A stretch of DNA of 64,000 nt from Ideonella margarita (GTDB taxonomy: Bacteria; Pseudomonadota; Gammaproteobacteria; Burkholderiales; Burkholderiaceae_C): assembly GCF_038066635.1 (NCBI RefSeq), contig NZ_JBBUTI010000011.1:92977-156976 (forward strand), written 5' to 3'. The notes beneath the pieces were generated by a model. The model saw nothing but the letters and a program-made list of their open reading frames with translations. It did no database searches and was not told where the DNA came from. Every line of letters begins with the position of its first letter. Within the stretch, counting starts at the first letter, position 1. Shown in pieces: positions 53,137 through 60,982 of the stretch. Both the position numbers and the translations under genes were made by a program.

Positions 53137-54278
53137 GCCACACCGATCAGGTTTTCAGGAATGCCCGACTGGTGTTGGGCAAGGACGTGCTGCGCGGTCA
53201 TCTGCGCATGAAGAACGGCGTGATCGACGACATCGCCAGCGGTGACACCACCGTGGCCGGCGCCATCGATTGCGACGGCGACTGGCTGCTGCCGGGCCTG
53301 GTGGAAGTGCACACCGACAACCTGGAGCGGCACGTCACGCCGCGGCCGAAGGTAAACTTTCCGATGCAGGGCGCCCTGCAGGCGCACGACGCTGAAATTG
53401 CCGCGGCCGGCATCACCACCGTGCTGGACGCCATCGGCGTGGGCGACCCCTACGGCGAAGGTTTCCGCTCACGCGATCAAAGCCTGCTGCTGAGCCTGCT
53501 GGATGAGCTGGATGCGGCCGGCGTGCTGCGTGCCGATCACCACATCCATGTGCGCTGCGAACTGCCTGCCCCCAATGCGCGCGAGCTGTTCGAGCCCTTT
53601 GCCCACCACCGGCGCCTGCGGCTGATCTCATTGATGGACCACACGCCGGGACAGCGGCAGTGGAGCGACATCCAGCATGCCCGCGTGTACTACACCGGCA
53701 AGAAGGGCTGGAGCGACGCCAAGTTCGACGAGGAAGTGCGCATCGCGCCTGAGCGCCAGGCCCTGTACGCCGAGCCCAACCGGGCCTGGTTCGCAGACTT
53801 TGCCCGCACGCACAACGTGGCCCTGGCCACTCACGACGACACCACGCTGGCGCATGTGGACGAGGCGGTGGCGCTGGGTGCGGGCATGAGCGAGTTTCCG
53901 ACCACGCTGGCGGCCGCGCGCCGCGCCAAGGATGCGGGTTTGTGCACCGTGGCGGGTGCGCCGAACGTGGTGCGGGGCGGTTCGCACTCGGGCAATGTCT
54001 CGGCGATCGAGCTGGCCCGCGAGGGCGTGCTGGATGCGCTGTCGTCTGACTATGTGCCGAGCAGCCTGCTGCAGGCCGCGTGGCGCCTGCAGGCCGATGC
54101 AGGTTTCAGCCTGCCCGAGGCCGTGGCGGTGGTGAGCCGCCGCCCTGCCCTGGCCAGCGGCCTGAATGACCGCGGCGAGCTGGCCGTGGGCCTGCGCGCG
54201 GATGTGCTGCGGGTGCGACAGGTAGGCACGCTGCCGGTGGTGCGCGAGGTGTATGCCCGGGGGCGGCGAGTGGCTTGA
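53133..54278 (+). CDS. phnM: alpha-D-ribose 1-methylphosphonate 5-triphosphate diphosphatase PhnM
   Basis: Amidohydrolase-fold enzyme that removes pyrophosphate from ribose-1-phosphonate 5-triphosphate, before PhnJ. 381 aa. Metal motif LVEVHTDNLERH, then LATHDDTTLAHVDEAV, and the late SSDYVPSSLLQAAW are all present. Start in an ATGA overlap with phnL. Last gene of the rightward operon. Confidence 0.94.
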   Translation: MSHTDQVFRNARLVLGKDVLRGHLRMKNGVIDDIASGDTTVAGAIDCDGDWLLPGLVEVHTDNLERHVTPRPKVNFPMQGALQAHDAEIAAAGITTVLDAIGVGDPYGEGFRSRDQSLLLSLLDELDAAGVLRADHHIHVRCELPAPNARELFEPFAHHRRLRLISLMDHTPGQRQWSDIQHARVYYTGKKGWSDAKFDEEVRIAPERQALYAEPNRAWFADFARTHNVALATHDDTTLAHVDEAVALGAGMSEFPTTLAAARRAKDAGLCTVAGAPNVVRGGSHSGNVSAIELAREGVLDALSSDYVPSSLLQAAWRLQADAGFSLPEAVAVVSRRPALASGLNDRGELAVGLRADVLRVRQVGTLPVVREVYARGRRVA

Positions 54279-54309
54279 GGCGCTGCCAGGCCTTGGCGGT
54301 TGAAGGGTC

Positions 54310-54987
54310 TCAATCGCCCAGATCAAGCGCTGCGCTGAGCGCCACCTGCGCCAGCGCGGCCGGCACCACGTAGTCGGCCACCACCCAGGCACGCTGGGTG
54401 TTGGCAGCCGCCACCAGCAGCTCACACAGCACCCGGCTGGAGCGCCCGTCCAGCGCGGCGAAGGGTGTGTCGAGCAGCGTCACATGCGCACCACTGGCCG
54501 CAGACACCACCAAGCCCATCTTGCGACGGCTGCCTGCCGACAGCATGTAGAACGGCTTGTGCAGGTGCTCGGCCAGCGCAAACGCTTCCACCAGTTGTGC
54601 CGCAGTGTCAGCCTGCCAGGCCGGGAAGGCCCGGCTGCGCTCGGCCATCCAATCGGCCGCCACGAGCGCGTCCAAGGTCGGGTCGGTCGGCGTTTCAAGG
54701 CTCGTGGTGGTGGCCGGCCCGAAGGCAGGCCGCGCCACTTGCCAGACCAGCTGTCCCACCTCGGGCCCATTCACCCGAGCGGTGCCGGCCATCAGCGCCA
54801 GCAGCGTCGATTTGCCCCGGCCTTCACCCCCGGTGATCCACGTCAGTCCGGGCTGCAGCGCCAGTTGCAAGGGCAGCAATGTGCTGCCGTTGGGCAACGG
54901 GCCGCCGGCACCGGTGAGGTGCAGCAGCGGCGGGCTGTTCTGTGCGGTGGCGTTGGCGGCGACTGGGTCAACGGGCTCTGAGCTCAT
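54310..54987 (-). CDS. degenerate stand-alone ABC-type ATPase
   Basis: 225-aa single ABC domain, vaguely CcmA-like. Walker A GGEGRGKST (53-61) is intact. The signature is altered to LSAGS (149-153). Walker B reads VTLLDTPFAALD, with Thr174 where the catalytic Glu belongs, and the H-loop position is VADY rather than a His. Such changes usually abolish hydrolysis. No permease gene is adjacent. It lies 32 nt downstream of the HD gene, last in the leftward phnCDE-HD unit. Function unknown; it may bind nucleotide as a regulator or partner. Confidence 0.75.
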   Translation of the reverse strand: MSSEPVDPVAANATAQNSPPLLHLTGAGGPLPNGSTLLPLQLALQPGLTWITGGEGRGKSTLLALMAGTARVNGPEVGQLVWQVARPAFGPATTTSLETPTDPTLDALVAADWMAERSRAFPAWQADTAAQLVEAFALAEHLHKPFYMLSAGSRRKMGLVVSAASGAHVTLLDTPFAALDGRSSRVLCELLVAAANTQRAWVVADYVVPAALAQVALSAALDLGD

Positions 54988-55019
54988 GGCGGCATTTTGC
55001 CGCCATGCCCGATGCAGCT

Positions 55020-55616
55020 TCAGCCGAAGTTGAAGGCACCAATGTCGGTGCGCGGGCCGGCATGCACCTCTTGCCGCAGTTGCTGCAGCATGGCCAGGTA
55101 GTAGTCGAGCGGCGGAGTGCGCTTGCCGGCTTCCTTGGCCAGGTCGTCCCAGCGGCGCAGCGCCAGCGCGTGGCGCGAGAACGGCATGGCATCAAACACC
55201 GCGCGCTCGGCCAGGCTCATCGGCCCGCCCTGCAGGCTCAGCGAATGCACCGAGGCCGGGCTGAGCGTGGCGAGATACCCGGGCGTGGCCGACACCAGAT
55301 AACGCTTGGCTTCCACATGCAGTCGCACGGGCTCAGCCACCGCGGGGCCGAACGCCCGCATCAGGAAGGGCAAGGCGCGCAGTTCGTGGGCGTCGTCCAT
55401 GTCATCGGGCACATGGTCGTCGGCCTCCAGAAAGTGGCCGATGTCGTGCAGCAAGGCTGCAGCCACCAGCGTAGGTTCCGCATCGGCCCATTCGGCCAGC
55501 TGGGCGCATTGCAGCGCGTGCTCCAGGGCCGTGACGGGCTCCTGGCGGGCGCCGTCGTAATGCTTCTGGCCATGCAGCTCGAACAGTTGTTCGATGCGGG
55601 CAATCACGTCGTCCAT
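55020..55616 (-). CDS. PhnZ-like HD-domain phosphonate oxygenase family protein
   Basis: 198-aa HD-domain protein of the phosphonate-degradation group (TIGR03276-type), related to PhnZ, a mixed-valence di-iron oxygenase. Predicted ligands H33, H57, D58, H77, H100 and D158 match the PhnZ pattern (H34, H58, D59, H80, H104, D161), and Lys104 corresponds to its substrate Lys. Y20 could be the PhnZ Tyr24 counterpart, but the spacing to H33 is 3 longer. PhnY, the usual partner hydroxylase, is absent from the window. Starts 21 nt after phnE stop. Confidence 0.85.
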   Translation of the reverse strand: MDDVIARIEQLFELHGQKHYDGARQEPVTALEHALQCAQLAEWADAEPTLVAAALLHDIGHFLEADDHVPDDMDDAHELRALPFLMRAFGPAVAEPVRLHVEAKRYLVSATPGYLATLSPASVHSLSLQGGPMSLAERAVFDAMPFSRHALALRRWDDLAKEAGKRTPPLDYYLAMLQQLRQEVHAGPRTDIGAFNFG

Positions 55617-55637
55617 GAAGGTCTCCTCCGGTCGGGT

Positions 55638-56450
55638 TCAGACCATGGCCTTGCGCAGCCGCGCAGAGACCACGTCAATCAGCGTGACAGTGACGATCAA
55701 CATCAACAGCACCGCACAGGTCTGCGGGTACTGGAAGCCGCGGATCACTTCCCACAGCACCATGCCGATGCCGCCCGCGCCCACCATGCCCACCACCGAG
55801 GCCGAACGGATGTTCGACTCGAAGCGGTACAACGCGTAGGAGATCCACAGCGGCAGCACCTGCGGAATGACGCCGTAGAGCACTTCGGCCAGCGGGTGGG
55901 CGCCGGTGGCGCGGATGCCTTCCACCGGCTGGGGGTCGATGGCTTCCACGGCCTCCGAAAACAGCTTGGCCAGCACGCCCGTGGTGTGCACCCACAGCGC
56001 CAGCACACCGGCAAACGGCCCCAAGCCCACCGCCACGACGAAGATGAGAGCGAACACCATCTCGTTGATCGAGCGGCAGGCATCAAGCAGGCGGCGCACC
56101 GGCTGGTGCACCCACCACGGCGTGATGTTGCCTGCGGCCAGCAGCGACAGCGGCACCGAGCCCACGATGGCCAGCGCCGTGCCCCACAGGGCGATCTGCA
56201 GCGTCACCACCATCTCTTCGAGGTACTGGCGCCAGTCGGTGAAATCGGGCGGGAAAAAGCCGCGGGCGAACTCGGCCATGTTGGCGCTGTCGCGCCACAG
56301 GTCTTGCGGCCGCATGTCGGCGCCTCGCCAGCTGCCGGCCAGCACCGCCAGCACCACGGCCCAGGCCAGCAGGCTGGCCAGTGACGCGCGGGGCGCCGGC
56401 GGCACGGCAGACATCGGGCTGGTGGGTGCGTGCATCGAAGTGACAGTCAT
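55638..56450 (-). CDS. phnE: phosphonate ABC transporter permease PhnE
   Basis: Inner-membrane permease of the phosphonate importer, 270 aa. Five to six TM helices, including LASLLAWAVVLAVLAGSW and IALWGTALAIVGSVPLSLL; the ABC-coupling EAA-like loop is VEGIRATGAHPLAEVLYGVI. Follows phnD (21 nt gap). Confidence 0.92.
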   Translation of the reverse strand: MTVTSMHAPTSPMSAVPPAPRASLASLLAWAVVLAVLAGSWRGADMRPQDLWRDSANMAEFARGFFPPDFTDWRQYLEEMVVTLQIALWGTALAIVGSVPLSLLAAGNITPWWVHQPVRRLLDACRSINEMVFALIFVVAVGLGPFAGVLALWVHTTGVLAKLFSEAVEAIDPQPVEGIRATGAHPLAEVLYGVIPQVLPLWISYALYRFESNIRSASVVGMVGAGGIGMVLWEVIRGFQYPQTCAVLLMLIVTVTLIDVVSARLRKAMV

Positions 56451-56471
56451 CTGGCGAAGGCGTCGAAAGGC

Positions 56472-57464
56472 TTATTGGGCGCTGGCGGTCTGGCGGCCCA
56501 GCTCGTCCAGGCGGCGGTCGATGTCTTGCAGCTTGCGCGCCTTTTCATCAGCGGCCAGGCCGGTGTCGGCATCGACCTTGGTGCGCTCGCGGGCCAGTTC
56601 CAGCTGGCGGATCGGCACGAGCTGGCGGTTGTCCGACTTCACGAAACCGGCCAGGGTCAACGTCTTGAGGATGTCCATCTCGCGGCTGTCGCGGCCGTAC
56701 TTCATGAAGAACTCGGCGAGGCGGCGCTTGCTGTCAGCGTCCAGGTCCTTGCGCCAGACGATGGGGTCGCTCGAAATCAAGGGCGAGCGCCACACTTCAC
56801 GCAGCTCGGCCGCCTTCTCGGGCATCTTGATCTTCATGCGGTCGACGCCGTCGCTGGCCACCGTGGCCACGTCCACCTGCTTGTTGGCCACAGCCAGGAT
56901 GTTGGTCTCGTGGTTGGCGCGCACGACGCGCTTGAAGTCGCGGGTCGGATCGACCTTGTTCTGCGCGAAGGCGTAGTAGCCCGGCACCAGCGAGCCGCTG
57001 GTGGAGTTCGGATCACCGTAGCCCAGGTTCAGGCTGGCGCGGGCCTTGATCACGTCGTCCAGCGTGCGCAGCGGGCTGTCCTTGTGGACGATCATCAGGC
57101 TGAAGTAGCCCTGGTTGCCGTCGGCCTGGGTGACCTTGGCGAACACCTCGGCGCTGGCGCGGTCCACGGCTTCCATGGCCGACTTGTTGCCCATGTACGC
57201 CACTTGCACCTTGTTGAAACGCATGGCTTCGATCACGCCAGCGTAGTCAGGTGCGAAGAAGGCATTGACCTTCAGACCGGTGCTCTTCTGCAGGTCGTCC
57301 AGCAGGGGCTGCCAGGCGCTCTTCAGGTTGTTCGACGATTCGGTGGAGATGATGCCGAAGCTCAGCTCACGCGGGGCAGCGGCCGTCTGGGCCTGCACCG
57401 AGGTCATGTTCAGCCACAGGGCGGCGGTGGTGGCCAGCAGGGCCAGGGTGGAACGTCGTTGCAT
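56472..57464 (-). CDS. phnD: phosphonate ABC transporter periplasmic binding protein PhnD
   Basis: 330-aa periplasmic receptor with a signal peptide (cleaved near VQAQTAAAP). Mature region ELSFGIISTESSNNLKSAWQPLL and YAGVIEAMRFNKVQVAYMGN are PhnD hallmarks. The C terminus is a Lys/Asp/Arg-rich helical extension (REMDILKTL onward, about residues 255-330). Ligand is an alkylphosphonate such as 2-aminoethylphosphonate (family knowledge). Confidence 0.93.
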   Translation of the reverse strand: MQRRSTLALLATTAALWLNMTSVQAQTAAAPRELSFGIISTESSNNLKSAWQPLLDDLQKSTGLKVNAFFAPDYAGVIEAMRFNKVQVAYMGNKSAMEAVDRASAEVFAKVTQADGNQGYFSLMIVHKDSPLRTLDDVIKARASLNLGYGDPNSTSGSLVPGYYAFAQNKVDPTRDFKRVVRANHETNILAVANKQVDVATVASDGVDRMKIKMPEKAAELREVWRSPLISSDPIVWRKDLDADSKRRLAEFFMKYGRDSREMDILKTLTLAGFVKSDNRQLVPIRQLELARERTKVDADTGLAADEKARKLQDIDRRLDELGRQTASAQ

Positions 57465-57512
57465 GGTGAAGTCGTCCTTGCGTGACAGGTTGGCAGGCAG
57501 GTGATTCGGGAT

Positions 57513-57548
57513 GGGCCGGCGGTCAGGGCCGGCGGTCAGGGCCGGCGG
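57513..57548. repeat. 13-bp tandem repeat in phnC-phnD spacer
   Basis: Two exact copies of GGGCCGGCGGTCA plus ten bases of a third, within the 109-nt spacer between phnC and phnD. Very GC-rich and able to fold. Confidence 0.8.
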
Positions 57549-57573
57549 GGTTCAAGCGCGGTTGAGGGAGGCC

Positions 57574-58449
57574 TCAAGCGGCCTTCAAGCCGGGGTGGTT
57601 CAGGTGGAAGCCGGGCAGCGTGTCGGTGGTGTCTGGCAGTGGCACGGCGGCGCCCGGTGCAGGCAGCAATTCATCCAGCTGCGTGCCGTACAGGTCGCGC
57701 AGGCGCTGCGGCGTGAGTGCGGCGGTGGGGCCGTCGTACACCACCTCACCGGCGCGCAGCGCCACGGTGCGCGGGCAATAGGCGAAAGCGAAATCGACCT
57801 GGTGCAGCGACACCAGCACGGTCACACCCAAGTCGCGGTTCACTTCAGCCAGCAGGCCCATCACGCGGCGTGAGGATTCCGGGTCCAGCGAGGCGATCGG
57901 CTCATCGGCCAGCACCACTTCTGCGCCTTGCACCAGCGCACGTGAAATGGCGGCCCGCTGTTGCTGCCCGCCCGACAGGGTGGACGCGCGTTGCCAGGCG
58001 CAGCGCTCGATGCCCACGCGCTGCAAGGCGCTGAAGGCCCGCTGCAATTCGGCCTGCGGAAAGCGGCCCAGCAGGCCACGCCACAGTGGCAAACGGTGCA
58101 GGGCCCCGGCCAGCACGTTGGTCATCACGGGCAGGCGATCCACCAGATTGAACTGCTGGAAGATGACGGCCACGCGGCTGCGGGTGGCTCGCACATCAGG
58201 CGCCAGACGGCCGCCCTGCTGCACCCGGCGGCCCAGCACGTTGATGCGGGAGGCACTGCCGGCATCGGCCTTGTGCAGGCCGGTCAGGTGCCGCAACAGG
58301 GTGGACTTGCCAGAGCCGGAAGCGCCGAGCAGCGCCACCATCTCGCCGCGGCGAACCTGCAGGCTCACGCCGTTCAATGCCGGGCTGGCACCAAAGTGCT
58401 TGTGCAGTTGCTGCACGTCGATGACGACGTCGGCCGAGTGATCAGACAT
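57574..58449 (-). CDS. phnC: phosphonate ABC transporter ATPase PhnC
   Basis: ATP-binding component of the phosphonate importer, 291 aa. Walker A LGASGSGKSTLLRH, signature LSGGQQQRAAISRAL, Walker B VVLADEPIASLD, H-loop SLHQVDFA all intact. ATG 58449 (MSDHSADVVIDVQQLHKHF) is preferred. First gene of the leftward phnCDE-HD-ABC unit, with a candidate PhnF operator and Pho box directly upstream. Confidence 0.93.
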   Translation of the reverse strand: MSDHSADVVIDVQQLHKHFGASPALNGVSLQVRRGEMVALLGASGSGKSTLLRHLTGLHKADAGSASRINVLGRRVQQGGRLAPDVRATRSRVAVIFQQFNLVDRLPVMTNVLAGALHRLPLWRGLLGRFPQAELQRAFSALQRVGIERCAWQRASTLSGGQQQRAAISRALVQGAEVVLADEPIASLDPESSRRVMGLLAEVNRDLGVTVLVSLHQVDFAFAYCPRTVALRAGEVVYDGPTAALTPQRLRDLYGTQLDELLPAPGAAVPLPDTTDTLPGFHLNHPGLKAA

Positions 58450-58475
58450 GGCGGGGCTCCTTGAGAACCCCGCAA

Positions 58476-58487
58476 TCATCTAGACCA
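58476..58487 (-). promoter_or_regulatory. candidate PhnF operator upstream of phnC, over the -10
   Basis: On the minus strand TGGTCTAGATGA, near-identical to the element ahead of phnG. Its TAGATG lies 8 nt downstream of the Pho box and is positioned as a -10, so a bound repressor would occlude the promoter. Confidence 0.6.
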
Positions 58488-58490
58488 CAT

Positions 58491-58519
58491 GTGACGCAGC
58501 CGTGATGCTTGGATGACAG
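58491..58519 (-). promoter_or_regulatory. Pho box array upstream of phnC
   Basis: Minus strand CTGTCAT, CCAA, GCATCAC, GGCT, GCGTCAC: three PhoB-type heptamers at 11-bp period. The last heptamer is identical to those upstream of ppk1. The region also contains the palindrome GGATGACA-GCT-TGTCATCC (58511-58529). Confidence 0.6.
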
Positions 58520-58549
58520 CTTGTCATCCACCGCAAGCGCGTTGGGGCG

Positions 58550-59692
58550 CTAGACGTGCAGCAGGAACTGGGCTTCAGCCACCGGCGTGCCGTTGACCTG
58601 CAGCACCACCCGGTGAGTGCCAGCAAAGTAGCGGCGGCTGGTGATAGGCCGGACCGGGTGCTGACGCTGCAACTCGCGGGTTTCGCCGGGTGCGAGCGTC
58701 AGGCTCCAGCCCTTGAACACCTTGGGGCTGGTCTGGCCGTTGGCCTTGACGTGGTGCACCACGTAATCCACCACCAGCGTCTGCGGTTGATCAGCCGTGC
58801 TGGCGAGCGTGACGGCCATCGGCAGGCTGCCTCCCAGGTGCACCTCGGACGCCTGCAGCGCCAGCGCCGCCTGCCCCAGCAAGGGCTGGCCCAGGCCCCA
58901 GGCCGACAGCGTGGGCGCATGGCCGTCCTTCACCAGGCTGCGGCTGGCGTGGCGCAACAGGCTGCGGCGCGCGGCCGTGGCGGCGGGCAGGTGCTGATGC
59001 AGCCAATCGGCCACCAGACCGGGGTGGTCCTTGGCGATGTCGTTGAGGTGATTGGCCACGCTGCGGCGCACATACAGGCTGGGGTCATCCTGCAGAGCCA
59101 GCAACAGCGGCAGGCTGGGTGTCGGGTCCGCAACCAGCGCCTGCAGGCGCAAGCCCCAGGGCAGACGCGGCCGGCTGCCTTCGCTCACCAGGCGGCGCAC
59201 ATGGGCGCTCGGGTCATTCACCCATTGGTGCAGGATGGGGTAGACCTGCTCGGGCGCGGCCTGGATGAACGGACGAATGGCGAACTCGGCCGAGAAGCGC
59301 TGCGTCAAGGCGTGCAGCGCAGCCATGGCGCGGGGCACATCATGCTGGCCCGCACGGGCCACAAACTCACCCAGCGGCCACACCACCCAGCCGGCCAGGC
59401 CGTGCGGGCCGGCGCGGAGCTGGCCCAGGTCATCGCCCTGGCTGTCGGCATTGCCTGGCGGCGCCAGCGCGGCTTCAATGACGCTTGCCGCATCACCAAA
59501 GTTGGCCGGCAGGTGGGCTTGCAGCGCCGTGGCGATCTGCATGGCGCGGGCCTTCATGTCGAGGCCGTCGAGCCCATCTGACGCCTGCCGCGCGAATGCC
59601 ACCGCGTCAAACAGCGGCCAGGCACGCTGCAGGTGCTGCGCCGCCAGCGCGACGGTGTCGGTGTTGATCAGGTTGCGAAAGGGTTCAGCCAT
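58550..59692 (-). CDS. DNA alkylation repair protein, AlkC-like HEAT-repeat family
   Basis: 380-aa all-helical HEAT-like protein of COG4335 (AlkC), DNA glycosylases that remove 3-methyladenine-type lesions. Repeat segments include WVNDPSAHVRRLVSEGSRPRLPW (here split), DPSLYVRRSVANHLNDIAKDHP. The last 110 residues form an extra beta-rich C-terminal domain (TADQPQTLVVDYVVHHVKANG), as in AlkC Ig-like extensions. Starts at MAEPFRNLI. Leftward, 21 nt after the DUF4399 gene. Confidence 0.85.
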   Translation of the reverse strand: MAEPFRNLINTDTVALAAQHLQRAWPLFDAVAFARQASDGLDGLDMKARAMQIATALQAHLPANFGDAASVIEAALAPPGNADSQGDDLGQLRAGPHGLAGWVVWPLGEFVARAGQHDVPRAMAALHALTQRFSAEFAIRPFIQAAPEQVYPILHQWVNDPSAHVRRLVSEGSRPRLPWGLRLQALVADPTPSLPLLLALQDDPSLYVRRSVANHLNDIAKDHPGLVADWLHQHLPAATAARRSLLRHASRSLVKDGHAPTLSAWGLGQPLLGQAALALQASEVHLGGSLPMAVTLASTADQPQTLVVDYVVHHVKANGQTSPKVFKGWSLTLAPGETRELQRQHPVRPITSRRYFAGTHRVVLQVNGTPVAEAQFLLHV

Positions 59693-59713
59693 GGGCCGGC
59701 AGCTTAAGCCAGC

Positions 59714-60592
59714 TCAGCGCTCAACCCGGAATGCGGTGGCCGGGCCGGTGGCCAGCACACGGTCGGCCTGGGTGTTGTCGATGAACTCGACGCTCACGGT
59801 GTAGGCCCCGGGCGGCGGCGACAGCCACAGCTCCGTGAAACCGTTGGTCAGCGGCAGCACCACCTCGGGCGCCCCCTCAGGCTTCAGCTTTACCCGGAAG
59901 TGCCCGGTGCCCTTCTCCTTCAGCGCGGTGCTTGACACGTTCAAGCCGCTGGCATGCAGGGCCACACGGAAAGGTGGCTTCACCGTTTCACCGGCCCCGG
60001 GCGCCAACACGGCCACGCCGGGCACCACCAGGCTCTTCGGATCAACGCCGGGGCGCTTGCGCTTCACGATGACATGCAGCGGCTTGCTGAACACGAAATT
60101 GGGAATGTGCTTTTCGTCAGCCAGCACCAGACGCAGCTGATAAGCGCCGGGCGCCAGGTTCAGCACGGTCTCCATCTGGCCTTTGCCGAAGTGGATGTAC
60201 TGGTCGTTGAACGGCAGCGGCTTGTTGAAGTCCAGCGGCAGATCGCGGTTGATCAACAGGTGGTGATGGCCGGTGCCCGCCACCGGCGCCACGATGGGCG
60301 CCAGGCCCATGCCTGTGAGGCCGAACTTCACCAGATATGGCGTGTCGATGGTGTCGCCATCGGCGAGGTTGCTGAAGTAGGCCTCCTTGCGCAGGCGAGG
60401 CGCGGCCACCACCCAGGGGTGGCTGGGGCCGCTGATGGCCTGCGGCGCGGCGGCGGGAGCCGGCTGCGTGTTGACTGGCGCCGGTGTGGGTGCCGGGGTG
60501 GGGACTGGCGACTGGGCAAACGTTGGCGCTGCCCACGCCCACAACAACAGGGCGACAAACAGGGCGGGTGGAGACAGCAGCGTCAAGATCAA
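59714..60592 (-). CDS. exported DUF4399 protein with apparent internal duplication
   Basis: 292-aa secreted protein. Signal peptide ends near PTFAQS and is followed by a Pro/Ala/Thr linker (about 28-52). The DUF4399 domain shows GTGHHHLLINRDLPLDF and MLNLAPGAYQLRLVLADEKH-like features (about 90-170). The C-terminal half repeats the pattern weakly (GTGHFRVKL, LSPPPGAYTVSVEFID), suggesting a duplication. Function unknown. Confidence 0.8.
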   Translation of the reverse strand: MILTLLSPPALFVALLLWAWAAPTFAQSPVPTPAPTPAPVNTQPAPAAAPQAISGPSHPWVVAAPRLRKEAYFSNLADGDTIDTPYLVKFGLTGMGLAPIVAPVAGTGHHHLLINRDLPLDFNKPLPFNDQYIHFGKGQMETVLNLAPGAYQLRLVLADEKHIPNFVFSKPLHVIVKRKRPGVDPKSLVVPGVAVLAPGAGETVKPPFRVALHASGLNVSSTALKEKGTGHFRVKLKPEGAPEVVLPLTNGFTELWLSPPPGAYTVSVEFIDNTQADRVLATGPATAFRVER

Positions 60593-60792
60593 ACTTTCAT
60601 TTCAAGGCGGCGGGCGGGCAGCGCGCGCTGCGGGCCGCACAAGCCCGACAGTGTGCCGCAGGCCTTCGGCTTGTCAGCGGCGGCGGCACTGGCCAAGTTC
60701 GGGATGGCCCCGGCGCCATTCATGCGTTGGCAACCCACCGCGAAGGCCCCACTGCCATCAAACGGCCACCAAAGCCGACTACGCACACAAAA

Positions 60793-60905
60793 GGTGCGCA
60801 AAGCACCATAAGCAGGCATTTATAGGTACGCGGCCGCCAAGTTTGGTGCAGCGAGCCCCACAGCTTTTGCACCAAAGCTGGAACACGATTTGCTAATTTT
60901 GGTGC
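60793..60905. promoter_or_regulatory. cluster of GGTGC/GCACC half-sites upstream of amtB
   Basis: Five pentamers: GGTGC at 60793, GCACC at 60803, GGTGC at 60845, GCACC at 60869, GGTGC at 60901. NtrC sites are GCACC-N5-GGTGC; no complete site with this order and spacing is found, so NtrC binding is tentative. Confidence 0.35.
60879..60894 (+). promoter_or_regulatory. sigma-54 promoter of amtB
   Basis: TGGAACACGATTTGCT, with GG and GC separated by exactly 10 bases (consensus TGGCACG-N4-TTGCW). It lies 88 nt ahead of the amtB start, consistent with nitrogen-limited expression through NtrC. Confidence 0.8.
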
Positions 60906-60982
60906 GCCTGCGCCCTCAACGGGTGCACGCGCGGCGCCAATCGCAGCGGCCGCGGTATCAACTTCCACGTTGGAGACTTCCC

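Noticed and set aside
60793..60905. NtrC binding sites upstream of amtB
   Set aside because: Half-sites occur, but none has the GCACC-N5-GGTGC order and spacing; kept only as a low-confidence cluster.
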